Assembly: GCA_033549345.1 (NCBI GenBank) | Contig: JAWSUT010000011.1 | Coordinates: forward strand, 1-64,000 | Direction of reading: 5' to 3' | Source of the DNA: JAWSUT01 sp033549345 | GTDB taxonomy: Bacteria > Bacillota > Dethiobacteria > Dethiobacterales > Dethiobacteraceae | Length of the DNA stretch: 64,000 bases | Part shown: in pieces, positions 49,430-57,947 of the stretch | How the letters are laid out: every line of letters starts with the position of its first letter | Position numbering within the stretch: position 1 is the first letter of the stretch | The notes under the pieces: model-generated | Database searches by the model: none | What the model saw: only the letters and a program-made list of their open reading frames with translations | What the model was told of the DNA's origin: nothing | Position numbers and translations under genes: made by a program

Positions 49430-52400
49430 TTATTGTTCATTCAGGTATTCCTGAAGAGGGATATAGTTGATGCGGCCGCCTTTTTTCAGTGTGGCCATAA
49501 CATGCAAAATTGCTTTGGTGGTATCAAGTGAGGTCAGACAGGGGATGTTTAGTTCCACGGCGGCCCGGCGGATACGGAAGCCGTCACGTTCCGGTGCTTT
49601 GCCTTTGGTGAGAGAATTAATGACTACATCAACGCCGCCGCCACGGATCATGTCGACCACGTGGGGGGACCCTTCGGCAATCTTATTCACCCTGCTCACT
49701 TTACAGCCTGCCTCTTCCAGCGCCCGTGCAGTACCGTCGGTGGCACAGAGTGAAAATCCCATGTCGGCAAATTGTTTAAGCAGAGGAATGGCATCTGTTT
49801 TGTCTTTGTCTGCCACTGTGGCCAGAATATTACCTGCAGGCGGCAGATAAAGGTTGGCCGCCAACAGAGCTTTGTAAAGCGCCCGGGGCAGATCATAATC
49901 GATTCCCATCACTTCACCGGTCGATTTCATTTCCGGCCCCAGAGATGTCTCAAGGTCCACCAGTTTAGCAAAGGAGAAGACAGGCGCTTTCACAGCAATG
50001 TATGGCATATCGTCCTTCAGTCCGGTACTGTAACCCATCCGGGCAAGTTTTTGGCCAAGGGCAGCCCGCGTTGCCAGCTGAACCATTGGCACACCGGTTA
50101 CCTTGGAAAGGAAGGGGACGGTGCGGGACGAGCGAGGATTAACTTCCAACACATAGATATTGTCTTCGAACAGAACATACTGGATGTTGATGATGCCTTT
50201 AACTTTCAGTGCGCGAGCCAGCCGGGTGGTGTAATCCACCAGAAGTTCTTTATGCCTGGCGGTGATGGATTGTGCCGGGTAGACCGCAATGCTGTCCCCC
50301 GAATGCACACCGGCGCGCTCTATGTGTTCCATAATGCCGGGAATAAATACGTCGTCACTGTCGGATATGGCATCTACTTCAAGTTCCTTGCCAAGGAAGT
50401 ATTTATCTATCAGGACGGGGTGCCGCGGTGAGACGCGCACTGCGCTTTTCATGTATTCTTCCAGTTCAGTATCGTTATAAACAATTTCCATGGCGCGGCC
50501 GCCAAGTACATAGGATGGGCGTACCACGACCGGATACCCGACTTTTTGTGCCGCACTAACGGCCTGACCGGCAGATGTGACAGTGCTGCCGGGCGGGCGG
50601 GGGATATCAAGTTCCTGCAGCAGCATGTCAAATTTGTCCCGGTCTTCTGCTCTGTCAATATCGTCCACAGAGGTGCCGATAATCGGGATGCCCGCATCTG
50701 CCAGGGGTTCAGCCAGGTTAATAGCCGTCTGACCGCCAAACTGGACAATGACACCTTCAGGCTTTTCCCTGTCGAGAATGTTTAAGACATCTTCAGGCTG
50801 CAGCGGCTCAAAATAAAGCCTGTCCGCTGTGTCAAAGTCGGTGGAGACGGTTTCCGGGTTGTTGTTGATGATAATCGTTTCAATTCCTTCATCCCGCAGA
50901 GCCCAGACACAATGCACAGAACAGTAGTCAAACTCAACGCCCTGGCCGATGCGAATCGGACCGGAGCCAAGTACCACAATTTTACGTTTATCGGTAATCC
51001 CTGCTTCGTCCTCGGTTCCATAAGTGGAATAAAAATAGGGGGTATACGCTTCAAACTCTGCAGCGCAGGTATCCACCATTTTATATACAGGCAAAATGCC
51101 GGCGCTTTTTCGTGCGCTGCGTATAGCGGCTTCTGTTGTTTCAAGTAGCTGTGCAATTGTTTCATCGGCAAAGCCCAGTTCTTTAGCCTCTGCCCACAGA
51201 CTGGGGGAAACAGCGCCGGAACCTTTGCCTGCATATGCGGCGAGCCTTTTTTCCATCTTGACGATATTTAGTATTTTCTGAGAGAAGAATGGGTCAATGC
51301 GCGAGATACGATAAATCTCTTCGACTGTGACGCCGCGGCGCAGTGCTTCGGCTACAGAAAACAGACGCTCATCATTTGGTTTTGCTATTTTGTCCATCAG
51401 CTGTTCTGTGTTCAGTTCACTTATACCGTCCAGCCTGAGGCTGTGTGCACCGATTTCCAGAGAACGTACGGCTTTGAGAATCGCCGCCTCCAGGGTGCGG
51501 TCAATGGACATCACCTCACCGGTGGCTTTCATCTGTGTTCCAAGGGACCGCTGGGCCAGGGCAAACTTGTCAAAGGGCCAGCGGGGGACTTTGACCACCA
51601 CATAGTCAATGGTCGGTTCAAAGCAGGCGGTTGTTTTTTTGGTGACAGCGTTTTGAATTTCATCAAGTGTCAGCCCGATAGCAATTTTAGTAGCGACTTT
51701 GGCAATAGGATAGCCGGTAGCTTTGGATGCGAGAGCGGAAGAGCGGGAAACCCTGGGATTTACTTCAATTACAATATAATCAAAACTGTCCGTATCCAGA
51801 GCAAATTGAATGTTGCAGCCGCCCTCGATGCCCAGAGCGCGAATAATCTTCAGTGATGCACTGCGGAGCATCTGATATTCTTTGTCCGTAAGCGTTTGGG
51901 CTGGAGCCACCACAATGGAATCACCTGTGTGGACGCCTACCGGATCAATGTTCTCCATGCTGCAAATGGTGATACAGTTGTCATTGCTGTCACGCATCAC
52001 TTCAAACTCGATTTCTTTCCAGCCCGCCACACTTTTTTCCACAAGAATCTGGGAAATGGGGCTTGCCTTCAACCCGCGCTGAGCAATGCTGCGCAGCTCT
52101 TCTTCGTGGTCGGCAAATCCGCCGCCGGTGCCGCCCATGGTGTAAGCGGGACGGACAACCAGGGGATACCCGATTTCTGAGGCAAAGGCGACTGCATCGT
52201 CAACGCTGGAGACAATGGTTGAAGGTGGGATGGGTTCATTTAGCATATTCATCGTATTTTTAAAATGGTCGCGGTCTTCGGCGCGGATTATCGCCTCAAG
52301 TGGTGTGCCAAGCATCCGGACACCGAACTTTTCCAGGATACCCGCTTCGGCCAGATCCTTGCCTGCGTTGAGGCCAATCTGCCCCCCGAGAGTGGGCAGC

Positions 52401-52657
52401 AAACCATCGGGCCGTTCCTTTTCAATGATTTCAGCCAGTGTTGAAATTTGCAGCGGTTCAATATAAACACGGTCGGCAATATTTGTATCTGTCATAATGG
52501 TTGCCGGATTGCTGTTAACCAGAACCACTTCAAGGCCTTCTTCTTTTAGGGCACGGCAGGCCTGCGTGCCCGCATAATCAAACTCTGCAGCCTGTCCGAT
52601 GATAATCGGGCCCGAACCAATCACCATAACTTTTTTAATATCTTTGTATTTGGGCAT
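49430..52657 (-). CDS. carB: Carbamoyl-phosphate synthase large subunit
   Basis: CarB makes carbamoyl phosphate from bicarbonate, ammonia and two ATP for pyrimidine and arginine synthesis. At 1075 residues it has the two homologous halves: first ATP-grasp (GSGPIIIGQAAEFDYAG...GGTGGGFA) and second (GSGPIRIGQGVEFDYC...GGRAME), each with an oligomerisation region, then the allosteric MGS-like C-terminus (residues ~935-1075). ATG start with GGAGGCG upstream. It follows carA by about 30 bases, one operon. Confidence 0.97.
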   Translation of the reverse strand: MPKYKDIKKVMVIGSGPIIIGQAAEFDYAGTQACRALKEEGLEVVLVNSNPATIMTDTNIADRVYIEPLQISTLAEIIEKERPDGLLPTLGGQIGLNAGKDLAEAGILEKFGVRMLGTPLEAIIRAEDRDHFKNTMNMLNEPIPPSTIVSSVDDAVAFASEIGYPLVVRPAYTMGGTGGGFADHEEELRSIAQRGLKASPISQILVEKSVAGWKEIEFEVMRDSNDNCITICSMENIDPVGVHTGDSIVVAPAQTLTDKEYQMLRSASLKIIRALGIEGGCNIQFALDTDSFDYIVIEVNPRVSRSSALASKATGYPIAKVATKIAIGLTLDEIQNAVTKKTTACFEPTIDYVVVKVPRWPFDKFALAQRSLGTQMKATGEVMSIDRTLEAAILKAVRSLEIGAHSLRLDGISELNTEQLMDKIAKPNDERLFSVAEALRRGVTVEEIYRISRIDPFFSQKILNIVKMEKRLAAYAGKGSGAVSPSLWAEAKELGFADETIAQLLETTEAAIRSARKSAGILPVYKMVDTCAAEFEAYTPYFYSTYGTEDEAGITDKRKIVVLGSGPIRIGQGVEFDYCSVHCVWALRDEGIETIIINNNPETVSTDFDTADRLYFEPLQPEDVLNILDREKPEGVIVQFGGQTAINLAEPLADAGIPIIGTSVDDIDRAEDRDKFDMLLQELDIPRPPGSTVTSAGQAVSAAQKVGYPVVVRPSYVLGGRAMEIVYNDTELEEYMKSAVRVSPRHPVLIDKYFLGKELEVDAISDSDDVFIPGIMEHIERAGVHSGDSIAVYPAQSITARHKELLVDYTTRLARALKVKGIINIQYVLFEDNIYVLEVNPRSSRTVPFLSKVTGVPMVQLATRAALGQKLARMGYSTGLKDDMPYIAVKAPVFSFAKLVDLETSLGPEMKSTGEVMGIDYDLPRALYKALLAANLYLPPAGNILATVADKDKTDAIPLLKQFADMGFSLCATDGTARALEEAGCKVSRVNKIAEGSPHVVDMIRGGGVDVVINSLTKGKAPERDGFRIRRAAVELNIPCLTSLDTTKAILHVMATLKKGGRINYIPLQEYLNEQ

Positions 52658-52688
52658 GCGTTCGCCTCCTATGGATTAATATGCTTGT

Positions 52689-53759
52689 TTAGGCTTCCAT
52701 CATGGAAAGGAAGCGTTCAAAGATATGAGCAGAATCGCTGGGGCCGGGAAAAGCTTCCGGGTGGTACTGAACGCAAAAAATCGGATGCTGGTTGTGAACC
52801 ATGCCTTCCACAGTGCCGTCGTTTAGGTTGCGGTGGGTGACGGTGATATCCAGTTTTTCCAGCGTTTCCTCATCAATGGCGTAACCGTGATTCTGAGAGG
52901 TAATTTGTACCTTTGTCGTTTCCAGGTCTTTGACCGGGTGGTTGGCGCCGCGATGCCCAAACTTTAGTTTATAGGTATCGGCACCCAGGGAGAGGGCCAG
53001 TACCTGATGGCCGAGGCAAATTCCGAAGATGGGCAGACGCCCGATTAGCTGTTTTGTGGTTTCAATGGGGGTTTTGGCATCTTTGGGGTCTCCGGGCCCG
53101 TTGGATAGCATCAGCCCTTTTGGGTTATACGCCATGATTTCTTCTGCCGTTGCTGTGGCGGGAAGAATCACAACGTCACAGCCCGCATTGTTCAGATTGC
53201 GCGCGATACTTTGCTTCATTCCCAGATCCAACAACACAACCCGCGGTCCGTTCCCTTCAAGTGTAAATGGCGCAGGCACTGTAACCTGGCTGATTAAGTC
53301 CTGCCCTGAAAGCCCGGCGGTATTTTGAGCCTTTTTAAGCAGTTCCTCGTCACTGATATCTTCTGTTGTAATTACGCCGCGCAGGGTGCCGGTTTTACGG
53401 ATAAGCCTGGTCAGAGCGCGTGTGTCAATGCCTGCAATGCCCACGATATCGTTGCGTTTGAGGTAGTCTGAGATGGTTTCCGTTGTGCGCCAGTTATTAG
53501 GGTTACTGCACGCTTCCTTAACCACAAATCCACGTACAAAAGAGCGGCGGGATTCAAAGTCGTCGGGATTAACCCCGTAATTGCCGATTAAAGGATATGT
53601 CATAGTAACAATCTGTCCGCAGTAAGAAGGGTCGGTGAGAATCTCCTGGTAGCCTGTCATTGATGTGTTGAAAACCACTTCTCCTTCACTGCTGCCGGTA
53701 GCGCCAAAACTTTCGCCGTAAAATATTTTTCCGTTTTCCAAAGCTAAGCGAGCGAGCAT
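52689..53759 (-). CDS. carA: Carbamoyl-phosphate synthase small subunit
   Basis: CarA is the glutamine amidotransferase subunit that feeds ammonia to CarB. The 356-residue chain has the N-terminal CarA domain (LALENGKIFYGESFGATG) and a class I glutaminase with GICLGHQVLALSLGA (Cys nucleophile in GICLGHQ) and the HPEAFPGPSDS His/Glu pair. ATG start with AGGAGGGAAC upstream. Its mRNA carries a PyrR-type leader at 53800-53913, so expression should fall when uridine nucleotides are plentiful. Confidence 0.97.
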   Translation of the reverse strand: MLARLALENGKIFYGESFGATGSSEGEVVFNTSMTGYQEILTDPSYCGQIVTMTYPLIGNYGVNPDDFESRRSFVRGFVVKEACSNPNNWRTTETISDYLKRNDIVGIAGIDTRALTRLIRKTGTLRGVITTEDISDEELLKKAQNTAGLSGQDLISQVTVPAPFTLEGNGPRVVLLDLGMKQSIARNLNNAGCDVVILPATATAEEIMAYNPKGLMLSNGPGDPKDAKTPIETTKQLIGRLPIFGICLGHQVLALSLGADTYKLKFGHRGANHPVKDLETTKVQITSQNHGYAIDEETLEKLDITVTHRNLNDGTVEGMVHNQHPIFCVQYHPEAFPGPSDSAHIFERFLSMMEA

Positions 53760-53799
53760 TTTTTGTTCCCTCCTGAAATGGATTGCAGTTTTGGGTATG

Positions 53800-53841
53800 A
53801 AAAAAGCTAACCAACGGCCGTTATGGGCCGCTTTGGTTAGC
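53800..53841 (-). terminator. Attenuator terminator upstream of carA
   Basis: On the minus strand GCTAACCAA (53841-53833) pairs with TTGGTTAGC (53814-53806) and CGGCC with GGCCG inside a two-base bulge; six T follow. It lies 40 bases before carA, so it terminates early unless an antiterminator forms. Confidence 0.85.
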
Positions 53842-53872
53842 CAGATTCCGGGTTTAAAAAAACATAGCTCAT
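53837..53872 (-). CDS. Possible 11-residue leader peptide before carA
   Basis: Reading MSYVFLNPESG then TAA on the minus strand. It has an AAGGAGG site seven bases upstream and its codons 4-6 cover a run of seven T. The stop codon and last codon lie in the 5' arm of the attenuator. It may be translated as a regulatory leader or be an accident of the PyrR-site sequence. Confidence 0.4.
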   Translation of the reverse strand: MSYVFLNPESG

Positions 53873-53882
53873 TTTATAGCCT

Positions 53883-53913
53883 CCTTTTTAGCCTCTCTGG
53901 ACTAAGTTAAAGG
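53883..53913 (-). promoter_or_regulatory. PyrR-binding anti-antiterminator in carAB leader
   Basis: The minus strand reads TTAGTCCAGAGAGGCTAA inside a CCTTT/AAAGG stem, matching the conserved PyrR loop TCCAGAGAGGCT. CTTT, TTAG and CC of the same arm could instead pair with GGCTAACCAAAG of the terminator to form an antiterminator. This is the standard PyrR attenuation layout; PyrR itself is outside the window. Confidence 0.85.
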
Positions 53914-53931
53914 TGCCTGCAGATTTTTCTT

Positions 53932-53961
53932 ATTCTACCAGAAAATCATCCATAGTGTCAA
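53932..53961 (-). promoter_or_regulatory. Promoter of carAB
   Basis: On the minus strand TTGACA (53961-53956) and TAGAAT (53937-53932) are separated by 18 bases. Transcription would start near 53925, just before the PyrR hairpin. Confidence 0.8.
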
Positions 53962-53965
53962 GCTT

Positions 53966-54886
53966 TTATTCATTGACGACAAAAACACTTCCGGGTAATG
54001 CTTTGGCTTTTTTCTTTAACGCGGCAGCCAGTTCACCTATCTGGTGTAAGTCGGTTAACGGAGCATTTTTATTGGTAATGGCTGCAATGGAGATGGTAAC
54101 CAACGGAAACTGTTTTTCTTGACCGCTGCGGTCCCGGGCGGTAACAAAGCCTCGCTGTCGGTCTGCTTCATTGTAAAATTCCGGCATAGCCGCATTTATT
54201 TGTGCAATCACGGATGTGCATGTTTCTTCCATCTGGTCGGCGGGGATAACAACAATAAAATCATCTCCGCCGATATGACCGACAAAGGAATGCAATGGAG
54301 CGATACGCTGAACGGTTTCGCGTAAAATATTGGATGTGGCGCGGAGTAATTCATCGCCTTTGATAAAGCCGTATGTATCGTTGTACGTTTTAAAGTTGTC
54401 CAAATCCAAATATAGAATTGAAAAACGAAAATCGGAGCGGGAAAGGCATTTATTAATCTCTTCCTGAATGATGACATTTCCCGGCAGACCGGTTAGTGGA
54501 GAGAAGCATTTTTGCTGCTTGGAGCGGCGCAGCTGGCTTTTGACCCGGGCCAGTACCTCAGCCGGTTCAAAGGGTTTGACAATGTAATCATCTGCACCGG
54601 CTTCCAGGCCGGCAACCTTATCGTCCACGTCACTCTGAGATGTCAGCATAATGACGGGCAGGTGTGAAGTGCGCGTGTCATTACGTAAAATACGGCAGAG
54701 GTCATAGCCATCCACCTCAGGCATGATCACATCGAGAATAATCAGATCCGGAGAAAACCCGGCAATTTTTTCCAGTCCATCAGTGGCGTCAGACATGCCA
54801 TAAACGCTGTAGCCCTCCTGTGAGAGCAGGTCAGATAGAATTTTTACGATTGTCGTATTATCATCTATCACTGCTATTTTTGGCAT
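53966..54886 (-). CDS. Response regulator with GGDEF domain
   Basis: A 306-residue protein joining a receiver domain (1-~120; Asp52 in LIILDVIMPEVDG, Lys in YIVKPFEP) to a diguanylate cyclase-type GGDEF domain (~140-300; GHIGGDDFIVV). The signature is GGDDF, a one-residue change from GG(D/E)EF, so cyclase activity is probable but not certain. If active it would make cyclic di-GMP on phosphorylation. Start ATG has GGGGGATG upstream. It has no adjacent kinase. Confidence 0.9.
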   Translation of the reverse strand: MPKIAVIDDNTTIVKILSDLLSQEGYSVYGMSDATDGLEKIAGFSPDLIILDVIMPEVDGYDLCRILRNDTRTSHLPVIMLTSQSDVDDKVAGLEAGADDYIVKPFEPAEVLARVKSQLRRSKQQKCFSPLTGLPGNVIIQEEINKCLSRSDFRFSILYLDLDNFKTYNDTYGFIKGDELLRATSNILRETVQRIAPLHSFVGHIGGDDFIVVIPADQMEETCTSVIAQINAAMPEFYNEADRQRGFVTARDRSGQEKQFPLVTISIAAITNKNAPLTDLHQIGELAAALKKKAKALPGSVFVVNE

Positions 54887-55142
54887 GGCTCATCCCCCGA
54901 TGGTTTTCTTTCATAGTTTTCAACAAATATTGCTAAATTCCTGCAGAATTAAACGATTATTCCTAAATCTTCCTTAGAGAATATTGTTGCTATAAAAAAA
55001 ATTTGAAATAGTTAAATATTTCGAAGGATTATTATCCAGAATGGAGAATAAGATTATAATAAATTTCCCTGTACCGCAGAAAGAGGACGGTGGGCGAAGT
55101 GGGTGGCCGGGGGCGCAGAAAAAGCAGCAGCCCGGGTAGAAA

Positions 55143-55637
55143 GTGGTGCTTATGATGGAACTTCTAATAAAAAGAAACAAAACAGTTGAAATATTTGCAT
55201 TGGAGCAAAACAGGCTTTTGCTCCAATGCTCTCTTGCTGATGAGGTGCATGAGATGAACGTCAGCCTGATTGCCGATGCGGATGGGTTCATCATTTCTGC
55301 AGAAGCGGAAATGAAGCGGACTCCCTATGAAATATGCCGGTCGGCAGCGGGCCGGGTTCAGTCTCTTGTGGGCCTGAAAATTACCGATGGTAAGCAAGCG
55401 AAAAACCTTCTCCATAATGAACAGGGTTGTGAGCACCTCAGCGAGATTGTGCTTGACGCGCTGCGTGCATATTTGCCTGCAATGGGCAATAAAGTCATTG
55501 CGGCCCTGACGGAACAATACAGAAGCAGGGGTTTACCTGTTGCGGATGTACAAGAACGCGTCAGGGATGACCTGATGCGCCTTGGGCAGGGTGTGGTAAC
55601 GGGCCGCTGCATTGTCTATAACAGCAAAAATAAATAA
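55143..55637 (+). CDS. DUF2889 family protein
   Basis: A 164-residue soluble protein. It has the DUF2889 run MNVSLIADADGFIISAEAEMKRTPYEICRSAAGRVQSLVGLKI, followed by NEQGCEHLSEIVLDALRAY. The conserved cysteines in YEIC and GCEHL are kept. The GTG at 55143 opens the frame, but ATG at 55152 or 55155 are equally plausible because no clear ribosome site is seen. Function of the family is unknown. Confidence 0.8.
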   Translation: MVLMMELLIKRNKTVEIFALEQNRLLLQCSLADEVHEMNVSLIADADGFIISAEAEMKRTPYEICRSAAGRVQSLVGLKITDGKQAKNLLHNEQGCEHLSEIVLDALRAYLPAMGNKVIAALTEQYRSRGLPVADVQERVRDDLMRLGQGVVTGRCIVYNSKNK

Positions 55638-55675
55638 ACTTTTGTTCAAGTGATTTACATGTTCAGGATTTACGG

Positions 55676-55705
55676 TTGACAGAAAACTGAAAGAAGCGGT
55701 ATAAT
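55676..55705 (+). promoter_or_regulatory. Strong sigma-A promoter
   Basis: TTGACA (55676-55681), 18-base spacer, TATAAT (55700-55705). Both boxes are exact consensus. A start near 55712 would be followed 60-90 bases later by the terminator at 55774. Confidence 0.85.
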
Positions 55706-55711
55706 TATTTT

Positions 55712-55800
55712 GAGAACAGGTTTCGCCATATGAAATTCCTGGCACTGTCGGCAGGGATAATGTGTCCGCAATGAAGCAGGCGATTGGCGCCTGCTTTTCT
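55712..55800 (+). ncRNA. Candidate small RNA or leader RNA
   Basis: The ~89 bases between a consensus promoter and a strong terminator carry no open frame with a ribosome site. The region could be a short regulatory RNA or an attenuated leader of the IclR-type gene 88 bp downstream. It matches no riboswitch class I know. Confidence 0.45.
55774..55800 (+). terminator. Intrinsic terminator
   Basis: AAGCAGGCG (55774-55782) pairs with CGCCTGCTT (55788-55796), followed by TTCTT. A second weaker hairpin with six T lies at 55840-55857. Confidence 0.75.
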
Positions 55801-55887
55801 TATAGGCAAGGAAATTATAAGCAGCATCCGAAAAGTAAAACGCGTAGCGTCTTTTTTGTGTCCGAACTTTAATAGGGGATGATAATA

Positions 55888-56673
55888 ATGAAGAACCCGC
55901 ACGACAGACATACAGTGCAGGCGGTGGAGAGAGCCCTGAAAATTCTGATTGTCCTGGCCGAGACCGGCACCCCTTTAACGCTGACCCAAATCCGTGACCA
56001 GGCCAGTCTGAACATTTCTACCGCACATCGCTTGCTGCATACCTTGATGAATGACGGATTCATCAGCCAGGATAAAGATACCGGTAAGTATATGCTGGGA
56101 CTACGCACATTTGAAGTGGGGCATGCCGCGCTTTACTCTATGGATATTCGCACAACAGCCAGGCCGTTTCTGCAGGAGTTGGTTGACCGCTGCAATGAAA
56201 CAACAAACCTGGCTATTTTGGACCAGGATGAAGTGGTCTATATTGATCAGATTGAATCATTGAATATGATTAAAATATTTGCCCGTGTGGGCAGCCGCGG
56301 ACCGGCACACTGTACCGGTGCCGGCAAAGCACTGCTGGCGCATCTTACTGAACGTGAAGTTGAACGATTCCTGCAGAATAAGATGCCGCTTGGATATTAT
56401 ACGGAATACACCATTCTTGACCCTGTCAAATTTAAAGAAGAGATGGCGCGTATTCGTAAAAAAGGGTTCGCTCTGGACAACGGAGAGTTGGAGGAAGGAG
56501 TGCGCTGTGTTGCTGTGCCTGTCTGGGACTTTGAAAATAAAGCTATTGCGGCCATCAGCGTCTCGGGACCCGATACCCGTCTGACGGATGCCTTTATTGA
56601 AGAACGGTTGATTCCCGAAGTTATGGCGGCTGCCGATAAAATATCGGAGCGGTTGGGGCATCGTAAGCGCTAA
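55888..56673 (+). CDS. IclR-family transcriptional regulator
   Basis: A 261-residue regulator. The N-terminal winged helix (~5-70; VQAVERALKILIVLAETG, recognition helix NISTAHRLLHTLMNDGFI) precedes an IclR effector domain (~80-255; GARGPAHC-like GSRGPAHCTGAGKALLA, and EEGVRCVAVPVWDFENKAIAAISVSGP). ATG at 55888 is favoured over 55879 by distance from AGGGG. Targets are unknown; IclR proteins often control use of carbon acids. A terminator lies downstream. Confidence 0.93.
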   Translation: MKNPHDRHTVQAVERALKILIVLAETGTPLTLTQIRDQASLNISTAHRLLHTLMNDGFISQDKDTGKYMLGLRTFEVGHAALYSMDIRTTARPFLQELVDRCNETTNLAILDQDEVVYIDQIESLNMIKIFARVGSRGPAHCTGAGKALLAHLTEREVERFLQNKMPLGYYTEYTILDPVKFKEEMARIRKKGFALDNGELEEGVRCVAVPVWDFENKAIAAISVSGPDTRLTDAFIEERLIPEVMAAADKISERLGHRKR

Positions 56674-56678
56674 GGAAT

Positions 56679-56715
56679 AAAAAAGAAGGCGACCGGTTGG
56701 TCGCCTTCTTTTTTC
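56679..56715. terminator. Bidirectional terminator
   Basis: AAAAAAGAAGGCGACC (56679-56694) and GGTCGCCTTCTTTTTT (56699-56714) pair perfectly between convergent genes. Confidence 0.9.
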
Positions 56716-56724
56716 AGAATAACG

Positions 56725-57126
56725 TTATGACAGATGGAAAAAACCGAGGGTTGAAATTTTCTGGTACTCTTTGCCAAAGAGGTCGGTTAACTCCAAGCCT
56801 AACAAATGGCAGGTGGCAGTAAGGTAAAACAGATGATTTCCCAGTTCCTCCTCTATTGCCTCACGGCACTGTTCACACAGTTCGCCTTTAAGATGGGAAT
56901 CCATATACTTCTGGCAGTCTTTTAAGTCAATCTCCGGTGGACAGGACTGCCTGGATGCGCAGACGGAAAGGCAACCGCAGTTTGTTACCGTTTTGGCGAT
57001 GGCGCGGTTAACCCGGGCTGTGGACTCCTGAAATTTCGTCAGACTGTCCAGAATGCTGCGGTGACGGATCAAAAGTTCCGATACCTTATCCTGGAACTGG
57101 TCGACAACTTCGTTTTTCACAAACAA
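56725..57126 (-). CDS. MazG-like helical protein, Cys-rich middle
   Basis: A 133-residue soluble protein. The C-terminal half (EAIEEELGNHLFYLTATCHLLGLELTDLFGKEYQKI) has the E-x-x-E...(N/D)-x-L-x-Y pattern of MazG-type nucleotide pyrophosphatases; the middle carries seven cysteines (CGCLSVCASRQSC, CQKYM, CEQC) that could bind metal. The metal-binding acidic residues are only partly preserved, so activity is doubtful. Start GTG or ATG near 57126 with GGGGG upstream. Confidence 0.65.
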   Translation of the reverse strand: MFVKNEVVDQFQDKVSELLIRHRSILDSLTKFQESTARVNRAIAKTVTNCGCLSVCASRQSCPPEIDLKDCQKYMDSHLKGELCEQCREAIEEELGNHLFYLTATCHLLGLELTDLFGKEYQKISTLGFFHLS

Positions 57127-57353
57127 TCCCCCTCTCAGGCTGTCATGTCGTTTCTTTTTTATTATACTTTTATTGGCAAAACGTTGTCAATGCGTCATCT
57201 GAAATCAGAGCCGCACTGAAAAAATATCTTATATAACAGGCATTTTGCGGTGTTGACAATAGGTGATTAATCATGATAGAATACAATGTTATTTGACAGT
57301 ATAAGTCTATTGTGATAAAATAAAACAAGTACGTTAACCTTGGGGGGCTGCTG

Positions 57354-57848
57354 ATGTTCAATATTGGAGATAAAGTAGTATACCCGATGCACGGCGCCGG
57401 TGTCATCGAGGCGATTGAAGAAAAAGAAATCCTGGGTGAACGTAAGCGTTATTATATTATGAATATCCCCATCGGTGACATGAAGGTAATGATTCCGCTG
57501 GACAATGTGGACCAGATTGGACTGCGGGATGTGATAGACAACAACGGCGTTGAGCAGGTTCTGACAATCCTACGCGATAACCACAGCAAAATGTCCACGA
57601 ACTGGAACAGGCGCTACAGAGCAAATATGGAAAAGATTAAAAGCGGAGATATCTTTCAGGTGGCCGAAGTTGTTCGCAATTTGATGCTCCGGGAACTTGA
57701 AAAAGGGCTTTCCACAGGTGAACGAAAAATGCTGGACAGTGCACGACAGATTTTAAAATCTGAACTTGTCCTGGCAAAAGACACCAGTGAACAGGATGTG
57801 GATGAAATTATTAATCAGTTTTTTACCGAAAGGCATCAAAGTCTTTGA
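57354..57848 (+). CDS. CarD family transcription regulator
   Basis: A 164-residue RNA polymerase-binding protein of the CarD/CdnL family. The Tudor-like RNAP-interaction domain (MFNIGDKVVYPMHGAGVIEAIEEKEILGERKRYYIM) is followed by a helical DNA-binding part (~70-160). CarD proteins stabilise open promoter complexes and are common at this locus in clostridia, before yacL, ispD and ispF. ATG start follows GGGGGGCTG. The terminator overlaps its stop codon. Confidence 0.93.
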   Translation: MFNIGDKVVYPMHGAGVIEAIEEKEILGERKRYYIMNIPIGDMKVMIPLDNVDQIGLRDVIDNNGVEQVLTILRDNHSKMSTNWNRRYRANMEKIKSGDIFQVAEVVRNLMLRELEKGLSTGERKMLDSARQILKSELVLAKDTSEQDVDEIINQFFTERHQSL

Positions 57849-57858
57849 TGCCTTTTTT
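57829..57858 (+). terminator. Terminator overlapping the carD stop
   Basis: AAAGGCATCAAAG (57829-57841) and CTTTGATGCCTTT (57843-57855) pair, followed by further T. Confidence 0.8.
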
Positions 57859-57947
57859 GCGTTGCACAAAAATTCTTTCCCGGATGTATCTATTTCCTTG
57901 AATTTGGTAAAAACTATACGCTATAATAGGTAAAGGAGGTGAAACTT

